From Diabrotica undecimpunctata (taxonomy: Eukaryota > Arthropoda > Insecta > Coleoptera > Chrysomelidae): a stretch of 64,000 nt of DNA. The stretch lies in NCBI RefSeq assembly GCF_040954645.1, contig NC_092803.1, positions 119,305,461-119,369,460 of the forward strand, given 5' to 3'. Shown here piece by piece: positions 53,546 to 64,000 of the stretch (position 1 is the stretch's first letter; each line of letters begins with the position of its first letter). Under the pieces are notes generated by a model, which was not told where the DNA came from, did no database searches, and saw only the letters and a list, made by a program, of their open reading frames with translations. The translations under genes and the position numbers were made by a program.

Positions 53546-55530
53546 GTTGTTGGTGAATAGCTAATCTTAGTTTCTACGTCAATTAGGTACTTATTATATT
53601 TAGCTATAATCTTGTCTTTCTTTGTTTTTTTATTTCTGCTACTACTAGGTACTAATCACATTTTTGTAACCTCTATTTATACAAATATCTTTTAGTTTTC
53701 CAGGTTCTTTATATATTTTTAAATTTTTATTTAGTATTACTTATTTTTGTTGATACAATGCTACTATGCCTATCATTAATTTATTCAAAACGCTAATGTT
53801 TTGGCTATTCTAACTGCAAGCCTTTCACTTTATAATTTCTCAATATCCCAAGTATCTCTTCCTGTAGTATAATTAATGTCTCTAAATTATTTTAGAATTA
53901 TTGATCTCCCTGATATTTGTATCTTTGTTTTGTATCTTCGTATATTTTTCCAGATTTATACCATTTTATTTTTAACGTTTCTTCTGACACTTGTTTCCAA
54001 TCTAATAAACTTCTCGCCCTTCCTTATATTATCTGTTTACGACTTAAATTTCTGGAACCAAAAAATGCTTTTATTGGAGTTAGGAAATATTATCTGAATC
54101 TGTCTGTATTTATATGAATTACCTCTTGAAACCATTCTTTAATTAATGGTAACTACATCAGCAATACATCGATATATGTAGATAATTAGGTTTCTTGTTA
54201 CTATCTACTAATCTTGTGGTTCGGTGTATGGAATATGTATAATTATATTCTATTATCTTTTCTTCATATCAAAACTGTTAACCATTCTACCCTTCCAAAG
54301 GCAGTAAGAAATTACTTTACCAAAACGGCTATAGAAGCGTGTGTTGAACATCAACTATTGCTACCTACAATACCAGAAAATCAAAAAATCTCACACCGTA
54401 ACGAATCTGGACATGCCATCGTCGTTGGGAGTTATCACATATACCGCCAACAAAATCAGCGAAAGACAAGAAAAAGTTACAAAATCTGTTCAAAGCCAGT
54501 ATGTGATTAACATTCAATAACCAGACCAAGCAAGCATTGTACATTGTACAGATGTACCTCGGTATAAGTTTTTTACCACTTTGGATTAATTGAAAAAGTC
54601 TAAAAATGTTTATTCAAATTCTTTGTACCTTATTTTGAGTTTTCCTGAGAAATCAGTCAACTAGATTTTTTTTTTAGGTCAAATTAAAAGAATTATTTAA
54701 ACAGCAATAATTATTTCTGTGTACCTTCACATTATTTTAAAGGTTAAACCATCGAAAAAATTTCAGTTTTCTACTTGGAATACCATATATATATTTAAAA
54801 TTTTCTGAAATTCTATTCTAGTTTAAGAAATCAGAACATGTCAATAGTAAAATATATTTTCATATAAATGCACTGCGACAAATTGTTGTTCTACTTCATA
54901 TATTTTTAGAAACACTTCAATTTTCACAAATAAGTTTTCCAGTGAAAATGTTAAATGTAGAAATTCTTTAATATTTAAATGGAATTTCGATGTTTTCACG
55001 ACTAGGATTATTACAAAATTCCGCACCATCATTGTCTTGGTTTCCGACAACTCCTATCTACAAGATATTTTTCATATTAATTGCATTCAGCGAGCCAGAA
55101 AATTGTCACGAGTTGATAAATTCCTCGAGAGACTTCCACTAGATCGGCATCGTTGAGTAATGCGCCTTTTTGTAGTCCAGTGTTTCTTTTGAAAAATTAC
55201 TATCCTATTTTTTGAAATTTTAGTTTTATTTAAAATTATTGAACATTTTTTATTAATGCTTTTTTGAACACATTGTTTTAAACACGAAAGCCATATAAAA
55301 AAATGTCTTTACTAATTACTAAAAATGTACTAATTGCACTTCTTGGCCAGTTAATTTTTAACGTTCTAATACGAAACTGGTATATTGTAATAATTTGCAT
55401 TAAATTTGTTCTGGAAATTGAAATAGTTACTTAATATTTTAAAATATCTGCCCCTGCAAAAACTGATACATTTTGGATTTGTGTTTATTGGTATGTACAG
55501 TGCTTTTGCGATTTATAGGTTCTCAAAATA
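53546..55530. other. Unassigned AT-rich stretch
   Basis: Scattered short readings, for example at 54214-54510 (ending EHQLLLPTIPENQKISHRNE), without recognisable relatives. No repeats or terminal structures seen. Confidence 0.5.
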
Positions 55531-55559
55531 AAGAGTGGTCGAGCTAAGTGATCTAAGTG
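55531..55559 (+). repeat. Left TIR of DUF7869-like copy 2
   Basis: Begins AAGAGTGGTCGAGCTAAGTG and continues ATCTAAGTG; pairs with 57810-57838 with a single mismatch at its ninth base. Confidence 0.88.
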
Positions 55560-55849
55560 CCAAAATCAAAATTTGCCAGAAATCAAAAAAAAAAACTTGA
55601 ACATCCAAAAAAATAAAACAAATATATAAAATTTTATCGAAATTTCACTTTATTAACAAGTACGGAAATAACATATATCAAATTTTTGGTATTAATACAC
55701 TGAAAAAATTTAGCAATTTACAATAAATGAAGTAAAATGGAAATGATCCAAGTCCACAGAAGTGATATATTATTAAAAATCTAAAATAGAGGTGAAAAAT
55801 GCTCTATCTATTGTCCTGGTTAATGAATTCTAGCATGACACGAAGGCTT

Positions 55850-57564
55850 TTTTCTTAGTTTCATTTATTAGCTGAACACCAGGAAAAGCAAAGAGCTCCG
55901 TTGACTTTAACTTGGACATTTACACTTGTTTTCAATGCACGAGACTTCTCCCATCCCATTAAGTCACTGAAACTTTTCTGGTACAATACTGTTCCTGGAT
56001 CTTCTTTCATCACACGTAACCTCGATGCTTGAGTAATGCCAAGTTAAGATGTATCTATTCATTTTGATATTTTATCTAAATAAAAAAAAGTACATTCTTC
56101 CATATCTAATACTTTGTAAGGCCTGGAAGGTCTAGCATCAGCAGTTACGGCTTTTACATCGTTTACTGTTTGAAGCTTAGAACGTTTTGCACGTTTCTCG
56201 ATAAGAGCAAAATCTCTATCTGAAGCTATTACCGGAAACTAAAAATTTATGATCGATGGTATTAAAATGTCTATTGGCTACTAAGAAAATATACAAGAAA
56301 ATAAACATTCGGTTTTTTAATTGTCCTGTGCAGTTGTCGCTCCATATACATAGTTTTCGCTTATAAGTTGAAAGCTGTCCTGTATTCAAAGCTTGTAGAA
56401 GACATGACGTCATTTGGTTCCCACCACGATCCGACTGTCCTTCATGCCAGATGCAGATTATCCCATCTGACGTATCTTGTACGTATATTTCAAAATAGTA
56501 GCATGACAATTGGCGGCTGTAGTACCTACTACTATGCAGGAAGCGAAAAGACTTTTTGTAGATCCATGGTAAGAGTACAGGTATTGCTACCTGAAAGAGT
56601 ACTGCTCATACTCTCCTCTTGAATAACATTAAGAGCTTTCCCTGTTTTCTATGATATAATTTCAACTCAGTTTTAGCTTTTCTGGATATATTAAGGTCTT
56701 TGTCCTTTCTCCTTAAAAAAAAGGAAATCACTTTGTGTTGCAGGTGTCAACTATAGATCTTCTAAAAGAAAGATCCGGAAAATCCTTAATAAAAACTCTC
56801 CTATAAAATTTGTATGTTGTGGTACAGATACGACGTTTTATTTTAAACTTGTTGAATAGCTTATTAACATTGAGGTCAACTGAGGACTGAGATATTCTTT
56901 TTCACTTTTTGATCGACTGTAGTGGCTCTTGTCCTTCGAGAAACTATTGATGTGATCTTTAATCATCTGTCTATCATCAAAAATGTACTTAAATTTTTTA
57001 ACTCCTTGTTTATTCTTGAAGATTGTGTGCCCCTCCTTTTTACGCCTAACAAGTGTAGTAATATTTTGCGGACTTATAGCAAATATTTCCAAAAACATTT
57101 TTTTACAAACTCTTTTCAAGTTACCTTGTCCATGTAGAACTGCAAAAGCTACGGTACACTGTCGTCTACTTTCTAATGAATCGTTGAGTTCAACGCCATG
57201 ATACAAGTCAAAAAGCTTAATTTTCGTATCAACCACGTGCCTACAGCTAAATTTACGTTTGCATGTGATCTAAAATAAACAAGTTTTATGATAATATCAT
57301 ATTAACAAAGCCAATGTAACAATAAAAAGAGTTTTAGGTTGTAATATCGAAAAGCATTGGTAGCTATTCACAAGTACAGCCTAAAATTTCAAGCAAAATA
57401 TCAGTTAAAAATCTCGTACTAACCTCATGTTTTGAAACGGCTTTTCCAGGTTTTTACAACTTATATTTTTGTGTAACATAGGGTTTTCCACTCAATCTAA
57501 TTTCACTCTGTTTTTTCCTTATTGATTTCGTATTCTTTTTGTCGCCAAACGCACTAGAATCCAT
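55850..57564 (-). pseudogene. DUF7869-like DDE-type transposase, copy 2
   Basis: Exon 1 (57564-57424) starts MDSSAFGDKKNTKSIRKKQS and ends at a GTTAGT donor; intron 57423-57270 ends TTTATTTTAG; exon 2 follows with DTKIKLFDLYHGVELNDSLE, VCKKMFLEIFAISPQNITTL, a DHINSFSKDKSHYSRSKSEK block, and FNKFKIKRRICTTTYKFYRR with FPDLSFRRSIVDTCNT after a one-base shift near 56878. The catalytic-type region reads SDGIICIWHEGQSDRGGNQM, KLCIWSDNCTGQLKNRMFIF and HKFLVSGNSFR. The tail includes RPSRPYKVLDMEECTFFYLD. The acidic residue in SDNC and the WHEG..RG.N block are family hallmarks as I recall them. A TAA in exon 1, a TGA after DTCNTK and a stop after NSFR disable the gene. Confidence 0.75.
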
Positions 57565-57809
57565 TGTATGTACGTTAAAACTCAAATACATACACAATGA
57601 TAATCGATACTATTGACAACACGTCAACATAGGATACTGGCACAGATCAATTAGCAAAGTACATGATGCTGGACTTACAGACGGCTCCATCTTTGGGCTT
57701 CGTTTGCAACCACTAGAGTGAAGTTGACACTTAGATCTTATAGAGGGATATTGGCATCGGAACATAGATCATATTGATTGAAAAAAAAAATTTAATTTAT
57801 ATTTTTTTA

Positions 57810-57838
57810 CACTTAGATCACTTAGCTCGGCCACTCTT
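57810..57838 (-). repeat. Right TIR of DUF7869-like copy 2
   Basis: Ends ...CTTAGCTCGGCCACTCTT; complementary to the left TIR with one mismatch. Confidence 0.88.
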
Positions 57839-58385
57839 CAAATATTTCTTCCGGGCGTTATAAATAATTTCAGATTACAGAATATAATCCTCGAAAACAA
57901 TATATTTTGTCCAAAAAGCTGCTTGGTGATATTTCATTTGTTCAAGAACCTTATCCGTCAGTATACTCCATGCACACATGAACGTTTAAAAACACTACGT
58001 GACCATAATCACTGGCAATAATTTTTGTATATTGTTTTTTGTCAGAATTTTCATGGACAGCTATCATTTTTAACAATTTCATTTTTCCACCTTTAAATAT
58101 TTTAAGATATGCATTTTTTGGACCACCTTATTATTTTCGACAATGACTTTCTTAATATTTTCTTCTGCAGATACTGCAAACCATCTTCTTACTGTTTAAA
58201 TTAACTTTAAAATTTATTCTAAATTACCTTGAGTTTAAAGACAAATCATCTAAAATATTTTTGGAAACATAATTTGTGGGTTAATGGGTTTTACAATAAT
58301 TAGTGAATAATCATGCTACATAATTACCTTAAAAATGATAGAAACATTTTGGTTGAATTCTCAAAACTTGACAGAAGGCAATATA
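57839..58385. other. Unassigned AT-rich stretch
   Basis: No coding motif or repeat recognised between the DNA transposon and the next non-LTR element. Confidence 0.5.
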
Positions 58386-59765
58386 TTCTTCTTCTTCTAG
58401 TGCCGTCTCCACTAATGAAGTTTCGCTATAACCATTGCAATTTCGTCTCTATCTTCTGCGTTTCTTAAGAGCGTCTGTGTGTTTAACCCAGTCCACTCGC
58501 GAATGTTTTTCAGTCAGGATATTTGTCGTCTACCAGGACCCCTTTTTCCTTCGATTTTACCCTTCATAATCAGCTGCAACAACTCGTACTTATCATTTCT
58601 AAATATGTGCCCCAAATATGCTGTCTTTCGCCTTTTAATGGTGGTCAAAAGTTCTCTGTCTCTTCCCATTCTTTACAACACCATTTCGTTCGTAATATGA
58701 TCGGTCCATGGTATCTTCAAAATTCTCCTAAAAAGCCACATCTCAAAAGCTTCCAGTTTTCTCATTAAGTCAACATTAACAGTCTAGGCTTCGACACCAT
58801 AAATAAGAATAGAGTGGATATAACATTTTACCATCCGATATCGGATTTGCAGATTGAGTCTTTGATTATTCAGAAATTTCCTTATCTTCAAAAGGGCTGC
58901 TCTTGATTGCTCTATTCTTGAGCGAGTTTCTGATTTTGGAAGTATTTCATTTTGTCCACTTGCTCAATATCTTCATTTTTTATCTGGATCCTTGTAATGA
59001 CTTTGCCCCTCTTACTTATAACCATGGTTTTTGTTTTCTTTATGTTTATTGTTAAACCAGACTATTCCCCAGTATCACAAATTGAGTTTAGTAACGTCTG
59101 CAGGTCTGTCTCACTTTTAGCGATAATGCCTGTATCGTCAGCATAACAGATGTTATTTATATTTTCACCATTTATCTTGATCCCTTCGGTACAGTTTTCA
59201 AGTGCTTACGTAAATAACTATTCGGAATATATATTAAATAGTAATGGTGAAAGTACACAGCCCTCCTCTACTTATCTGTTGCGCACCCGTAATGCGCAAC
59301 ACATCTAATGTTACCACAGCCTTTTGGTTCCAATAGAGACTTCTCACTATGTTAATGTCATTTTTGTCGCGTCCTTTTCTCTTTAGACATTCCATGAGAA
59401 TGTTATGTTTAACTTTGTCGAAAGCTTTCTTATAGTCTATAAACGCAACGAAAAGATCTTTTTGTTGGTCTCGACATTTTTGGACAAGAGTTGTGAAACT
59501 ATACAGAGCTTCTACTGTTCCGAAACCGTTACGAAAGATAAAACTGTCTATTACTCATATCCGCTTCGCACTTTCTGAATATTCTTGCATGTATAATCTT
59601 TAAAAACGTGTGACATTAAGCTGATTAATCTATAGTCATTACAGTGTTTGGGGTACTTGGTTCTTGGTAGCGGAACAAAGGTCGATAGCAGCCATTCTGT
59701 AGGTATCTCACCAGATTTGTATATGTTGTTAAGAAGGCAATATAGTGTCTAAAAGTATGCAGTAA
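58386..59765 (-). pseudogene. RTE-like reverse transcriptase and C-terminus
   Basis: Reading the minus strand from 59765: an RT start region, then FIDYKKAFDKVKHNILMECL (palm), a YADDTGIIAKSETDLQTLLN block (catalytic YADD read as CYADDTG), SGLTINIKKTKTMVISKRGK, VITRIQIKNEDIEQVDKM, a decayed WTDRITNEEV region and the tail KGPGRRQ.S.LKNIREWTG, LNTQTLLRNAEDRDEIAMVI and AKLH, followed by a GAAGAAGAAG end. It is a second subfamily of the same element group: its tail resembles the one at 26600-26720 rather than that at 50481. Stops and frameshifts throughout. Confidence 0.75.
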
Positions 59766-60832
59766 CTCTAGTTTTCCAACTTTAGTCTTTTACTGAAATT
59801 GTATCCTCTTTACTGACAGAGTCGAGATTACCCAGAAAACGGCACTAGGCACGGGTTTCAGTCTGTTAGAGGCATCTTGGTCGGGGTTCTTTGCAGCTTA
59901 AATACAAATAATTGGTTAGTGAAGTACTAAAGATAAACAGAAGAGAAGTTAAAAGATAAAGAGAAGGGAAATTAATTGGGCACCAGCCTATTTTTAAAAG
60001 AACAGGGAAACCTACGACATATAAAATTAAATAACAAGAAAAGTAAGGTACGGTTAGGATACTCACGCGAGAATAAAATAAACCGTGAGAGAAAAGGTAT
60101 TATGGTTACGCGGTACACACTTAATATTTTGTCACATATACATTGTTTGATGAACACAACTGCATGCAACAAAAACCACAACGCAAATGAATTCGATTTT
60201 AGATATTTAGACCAGCTAGGGATAAAAAAAGTGGGAGTATTTGCCGAAAAGTGCCACGCGAAAATGGTACCTAGTTAACAAGTCCGGTGTGGTCTTATTT
60301 TCTATACTTTTCTACTTTGTCCTGACTGAAAAGATTATTTCATAGAAGAGCCATATCTCAGCTTTTTTTAGAAAATAAGCTGGGTTGTTCGACAATAAGA
60401 ACAAACTTCTTTGTTAAGAGGAAGAGTTTCTATTTAGCTAAAGAAAGATAATAAGAGAAAGGAACACATAACTGTGATACGTTTCGTTGTTGCGAGCAGG
60501 CGTGACAAGTCTGAATTTGACAAATTTGAATGACTTTTTTCTTCGTGCTCGCCTTTTTTTCTCTTATTACTTCACCTCTCAATTATGTAGTTTACTTATC
60601 ACCCATCTATAATTCTTGCTACATTAACCAGTGGAAAGTTTTTGGTTAAGAAATCCTGTTTGTTTCTAGTTTTTCATACAACTACTATATTTCAGTATTC
60701 GTTTGTCTTCCTTATTCGTTTTCTTCTACTGAATATCGTTTCCAGTATCTATACTTCTCTCATAGACACCTTAAGTATTTTCTTGTTTTTTTTTTGTTGT
60801 CAGCCAATCATCCAAAATTTATTACTTATGCG
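59766..60832. other. Unassigned stretch
   Basis: A 100-codon reading at 59976-60278 (SLFLKEQGNLRHIKLNNKKS) has no relatives I can name. No repeat or TE terminus recognised before the tandem duplication at 60833. Confidence 0.5.
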
Positions 60833-62058
60833 CTGCTGCGATATAATTGGATTTTAAAAAATTTCTGGATCGCGCGGATGTTGTTTCTCTTCGCATTTAT
60901 TTCTTTTTTATCTTAAATTATCAGTTACATTAATCTATAGATGTTATGTAATTAATGGATATTAAGTAATTTGCTTTACTTTATGAAAACAATATTCCTT
61001 CCTTTTATAATCTGATTTAAATCTCCTGTTATTATAAAGCCTACCTTGTGTTCTTATATCAGGTTCCTTATATTGTCCTGTTAGAAACTTTTGACTTTTT
61101 TGTAAATATGGCAACTTTGCGTCTATATGTGCCCAAATTCAGAAACCAAAAGACGACATTCGTATTGGAACATCGACGCAGACATCAAAGAACAAGTGAA
61201 ATCGTATTCCAAGATGTCTGCATAATTGTACCTAAACACTATTCTTAGTGTATGATATTCTTATCAGCGAAAATACATTCAGGCCATTACATTGTTAATT
61301 TTATTTTTATCTGCCTAAAGATAAAAAAATCTAACAGGCCCCTAGTTGGAAATGAAGGAGAACTCTTGACAATTGTAAATGGCACTCTTTTTTTAATCTT
61401 TATTACACTTTTTTTTGGAAAGCTGTGATCCACACTTATTCGATATTTGGCTGCTGCGATATAATTGGATTTTAAAAAATTTCTGGATCGCGCGGATGTT
61501 GTTTCTCTTCGCATTTATTTCTTTTTTATCTTAAATTATCAGTTACATTAATCTATAGATGTTATGTAATTAATGGATATTAAGTAATTTGCTTTACTGT
61601 ATGAAAACAATATTCCTTCCTTTTATAATCTGTTATAAATCTCCTGTTATTATAAAGCCTACCTTGTGTTCTTATATCAGGTTCCTTATATTGTCCTGTT
61701 AGAAACTTTTGACTTTTTTGTAAATATGGCAACTTCGCGTCTACATGTGCCCAAATTCAGAAACCAAAAGACGACATTCGTATTGGAACATCGACGCAGA
61801 CATCAAAGTGAAATCGTATTCCAAGATGTCTGCATAATTGTACCTAAACACTATTCTTAGTGTATGATATTCTTATCAGCGAAAATACATTCAGGCCATT
61901 ACATTGTTAATTTTATTTTTATCGGCCTAAAGATAAAAAAATCTAACAGGCCCCTAGTTGGAAATGAAGGAGAACTCTTGACAATTATAAATGGCACTCT
62001 TTTTTTAATCTTTATTACACTTTTTTTGGAAAGCTGTGATCCACACTTATTCGATATT
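60833..62058 (+). repeat. Near-identical 618-bp tandem duplication
   Basis: Unit 1 (60833-61450) and unit 2 (61451-62058) both begin CTGCTGCGATATAATTGGAT and run to CACACTTATTCGATATTT. They differ by a few substitutions and a 6-base indel (AAAGAACAAGTG in unit 1, AAAGTG in unit 2, near 61190 and 61807). Each unit carries a short reading around FVNMATLRLYVPKFRNQKTT and VLEHRRRHQ, which I do not recognise. No TIR or LTR structure is visible, so a simple segmental duplication is the likeliest origin. Confidence 0.92.
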
Positions 62059-63190
62059 TTGTGTTCTCGAGTATAATTTTTATTAACTTTATTAACTAAT
62101 TAATCTTTATTAACACAAGCTAGTTTGAAGTCAATAATGAGAAGAATCATTGCTCGTAAATACTATTCATGAATCAATTGTAGTACAAAAATTTACTCTG
62201 ATAGACACTTTTTAAAACTTCCTGGATACTTTAGAATTTGTTGCGTTAGGTAATTTTTCTAGTCTGAGTCTATAACTTTGGCGACAACTTTATTAAAAAA
62301 CCTATACAAAAGATCTACTTCTAGACCATTTTATAGTTTTTAGTAAACAGGCAACGGTTAACAAAAAAATCTAAAATATTTTATGCGATGTTAGAACAAA
62401 AGAAAAATATATTGTAATGAATTGAATCGAACGTCAAAATAAAATTACCTGCTCTCTCAACAAAAATTTCGTTTTGAAGGACTGGTCTATTGACCTCAGA
62501 GTCAAAGATCAATCGATATTTGACTTTAAAAAATTGCTCTCTCGATAAACTAGCCCAATTTTCACCCTCATCTCCATCTTTAAATTAGAACGAGCGTCTT
62601 TGAGCGCCATCCCTAAACGTTCCCGTCCCCGACGTCCTCTTGACTGATAAAGTTTAGTTAGTAAGAGTAATGCGTTACGGGAATTCGGGAAATGAGAAAG
62701 AATGTGATACATTTAGTAACGAAATAGATACGATTTAAAGTAATGGAATTAAATTGAGAGTGTTAAATTGGCACAAACTGATAAACTCAAAGATATTTGG
62801 AGAACAATATAACAATATATCTGTATGTCTTAGTGGTTTATATAGTATGGAGTATACTTACGGATGAAACTTCAACACATTGGGTAAATAGGTACTGACT
62901 AAGATTGAGACTGGATTGATATGAGAGGCAGTTGCAGGAAATAAATTCGAGAAAACATTTTCTAACGTTTATTACAATGAACTCTAAATACAAAGGAGTG
63001 TTAAATCAAATTGATAAATGCTGTCTTCTTCTGTATTTCCGTCCGGTGCCGAAGTTCATTACTATAATTGGTATTTATTTTTCTGCATTTGATGGCATTT
63101 TATCATATTACGTTTTTAGTTAAAGATAAAAGTCGAAAGCTTACAGGATTACTCCATAAGATACCTATTCCAAAAAAGAATAACCGAATA
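62059..63190. other. Unassigned stretch
   Basis: No domain or repeat recognised. A 67-codon minus-strand reading at 62509-62712 and a plus-strand one at 62932-63123 have no known relatives. Confidence 0.5.
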
Positions 63191-63194
63191 AAGC

Positions 63195-64000
63195 AGAAAT
63201 ACATATATCATAGAAAGTGATGGAGTCGAAGAAAGCTGGCCAAAAATTAAGACTAATGTCTTAACTTCGGCCAAGGAAGTTCTTGGTGAAAGAAATATAA
63301 ATAAAAATAAATCGTTCCCAAGACGAAGAGCTCCATGGTTTTGTACAGAAGTGAAGAAAAAATGTAAAGAAAGGAAAAAAGCTTACCTGAAATACATGTC
63401 AACCAAAACACAAGAGGCATACCATAATTACAAGACAATTAAAAACGAAACACATGCACTTGTAAGAAAAATAAAGAATGATCACTGGGAACGCTTTTCG
63501 AAAGAAATGGAACATGATTTTTACGGTCTGCAAAAAAAAGGAAATACGGCTCTTCATAAGAGGTCAAAGAACGGAGGAAAAGAAACTAATAGAACCAAAA
63601 CCCATAGAAAAGGATAAGTGGATTGACTACCTAAAAAAGCTATACGCAAAGGAAGAACAAACGACGCTAGAACCGGAAATACCAGAAATTACCACAAATG
63701 AAAAAGTTAATATAAATGTACAGGAAGTTCGGGGAAATTACTTGAAAACTTGAAGAACAGAAAAGCAGCAGGTAAAGACGGGATACCAAACGAGTTACTG
63801 AAATATTGTGGAGCAGCAACTACAGAACGATTAACAACATCTTCTGTATAATAGAGAAGTTCCCCTAAATATTATAAAAACTATCGAAAACATCTACCAA
63901 AACAACAAAATGGAAGTCAGACTAGATGGACAACTTACAGAACCTATAGAAATATGCAGTGGAATAAGACAAGGGGATTCATTGATCCCCATGCTCTTCA
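63195..64000 (+). pseudogene. RTE-like element: linker and RT start, runs off the edge
   Basis: Readings VEESWPKIKTNVLTSAKEVL and RAPWFCTEVKKKCKERKKAY, LKYMSTKTQEAYHNYKTIKN (basic linker after the endonuclease), WIDYLKKLYAKEEQTTLEPE, then LKNRKAAGKDGIPNELLKYC (RT start), and after a deletion NIYQNNKMEVRLDGQLTEPI with GIRQGDSLIPMLF (palm). Frame changes occur near 63530, 63620 and 63735. The rest of the RT lies beyond the window. Confidence 0.75.

Larger units (their letters stand above)
55531..57838 (-). mobile_element. DUF7869-like DNA transposon, copy 2, with 29-bp TIRs
   Basis: The ends are 29-bp inverted repeats, AAGAGTGGTCGAGCTAAGTG... at 55531-55559 and its complement at 57810-57838, differing at one base. 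Each TIR contains a direct repeat CTAAGTGATCTAAGTG. A related motif, GACACTTAGATCTTATAG, lies further inside at about 57729-57746. The interior (2.2 kb) holds one minus-strand gene of the same protein family as copy 1. No exact target duplication is evident: the flanks read TCTCAAAATA and CAAATATTTC. Length and single-gene structure fit an autonomous cut-and-paste element. Confidence 0.8.

Noticed and set aside
60833..62058. LTR retrotransposon formed by the two 618-bp repeats
   Set aside because: The repeats are directly adjacent with no interior, and do not start with TG or end with CA.

Overview
This window looks like intergenic, repeat-dense DNA from a large arthropod genome, most likely an insect; a beetle is my best guess, but nothing here proves it. 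It is AT-rich, has no bacterial-style gene order, and I found no intact host gene. Almost every recognisable protein belongs to a transposable element (TE), and almost all are broken by stops, frameshifts, deletions or later insertions. A short (TTAGG)n tract and the mixture of non-LTR, Penelope-like, BEL/Pao, piggyBac and Tc1/mariner elements fit an insect.

Layout. 1-5.5 kb: SWIM zinc-finger gene remnant on the minus strand, then a Tc1 transposase split by a 5'-truncated non-LTR element. 6.2-6.9 kb: Penelope-like (PLE) fragment. 7.0-9.5 kb: piggyBac element 1 with terminal inverted repeats (TIRs) and TTAA target-site duplications (TSDs). 10.7-17.1 kb: a mariner-like transposase split by a nearly full-length R1-like element (15-bp TSD), which itself contains a solo LTR (4-bp TSD). 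17.6-22.5 kb: a DDE-type element (family I associate with DUF7869) flanked by clusters of short repeats, interrupted by piggyBac element 2 (TTAA TSD), which carries a tRNA-derived SINE (15-bp TSD). 23-35 kb: PLE and many truncated RTE-like/I-like fragments in both orientations. 35-38.4 kb: a Jockey-like element interrupted by a short, non-autonomous LTR retrotransposon with two 453-bp LTRs, a primer-binding-site-like sequence, a polypurine tract and a CCAT TSD. 39.6-43 kb: PLE and RTE-clade fragments. 43.3-45.9 kb: a degraded member of a multi-copy arthropod gene family, interrupted by a 566-bp (AT)n-tailed insertion with a 14-bp TSD. 47.5-48.5 kb: BEL/Pao gag. 49.7-53.5 kb: RTE-like copies head to head plus a PLE GIY-YIG domain. 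55.5-57.8 kb: a second DUF7869-like element with 29-bp TIRs. 58.4-59.8 kb and 63.2-64 kb: more RTE-like copies. 60.8-62.1 kb: a near-identical 618-bp tandem duplication.

The best candidate for something under-described is the pair of DUF7869-like DNA transposons: one has clear TIRs with an internal direct repeat, the other has multiple roughly 20-bp subterminal repeats. The nested insertions give a relative time order: DUF7869-like element, then piggyBac 2, then SINE; mariner, then R1-like, then LTR element; Jockey-like, then LTR element. All family assignments are made by reading translations by eye and by memory of family motifs; no search was run.
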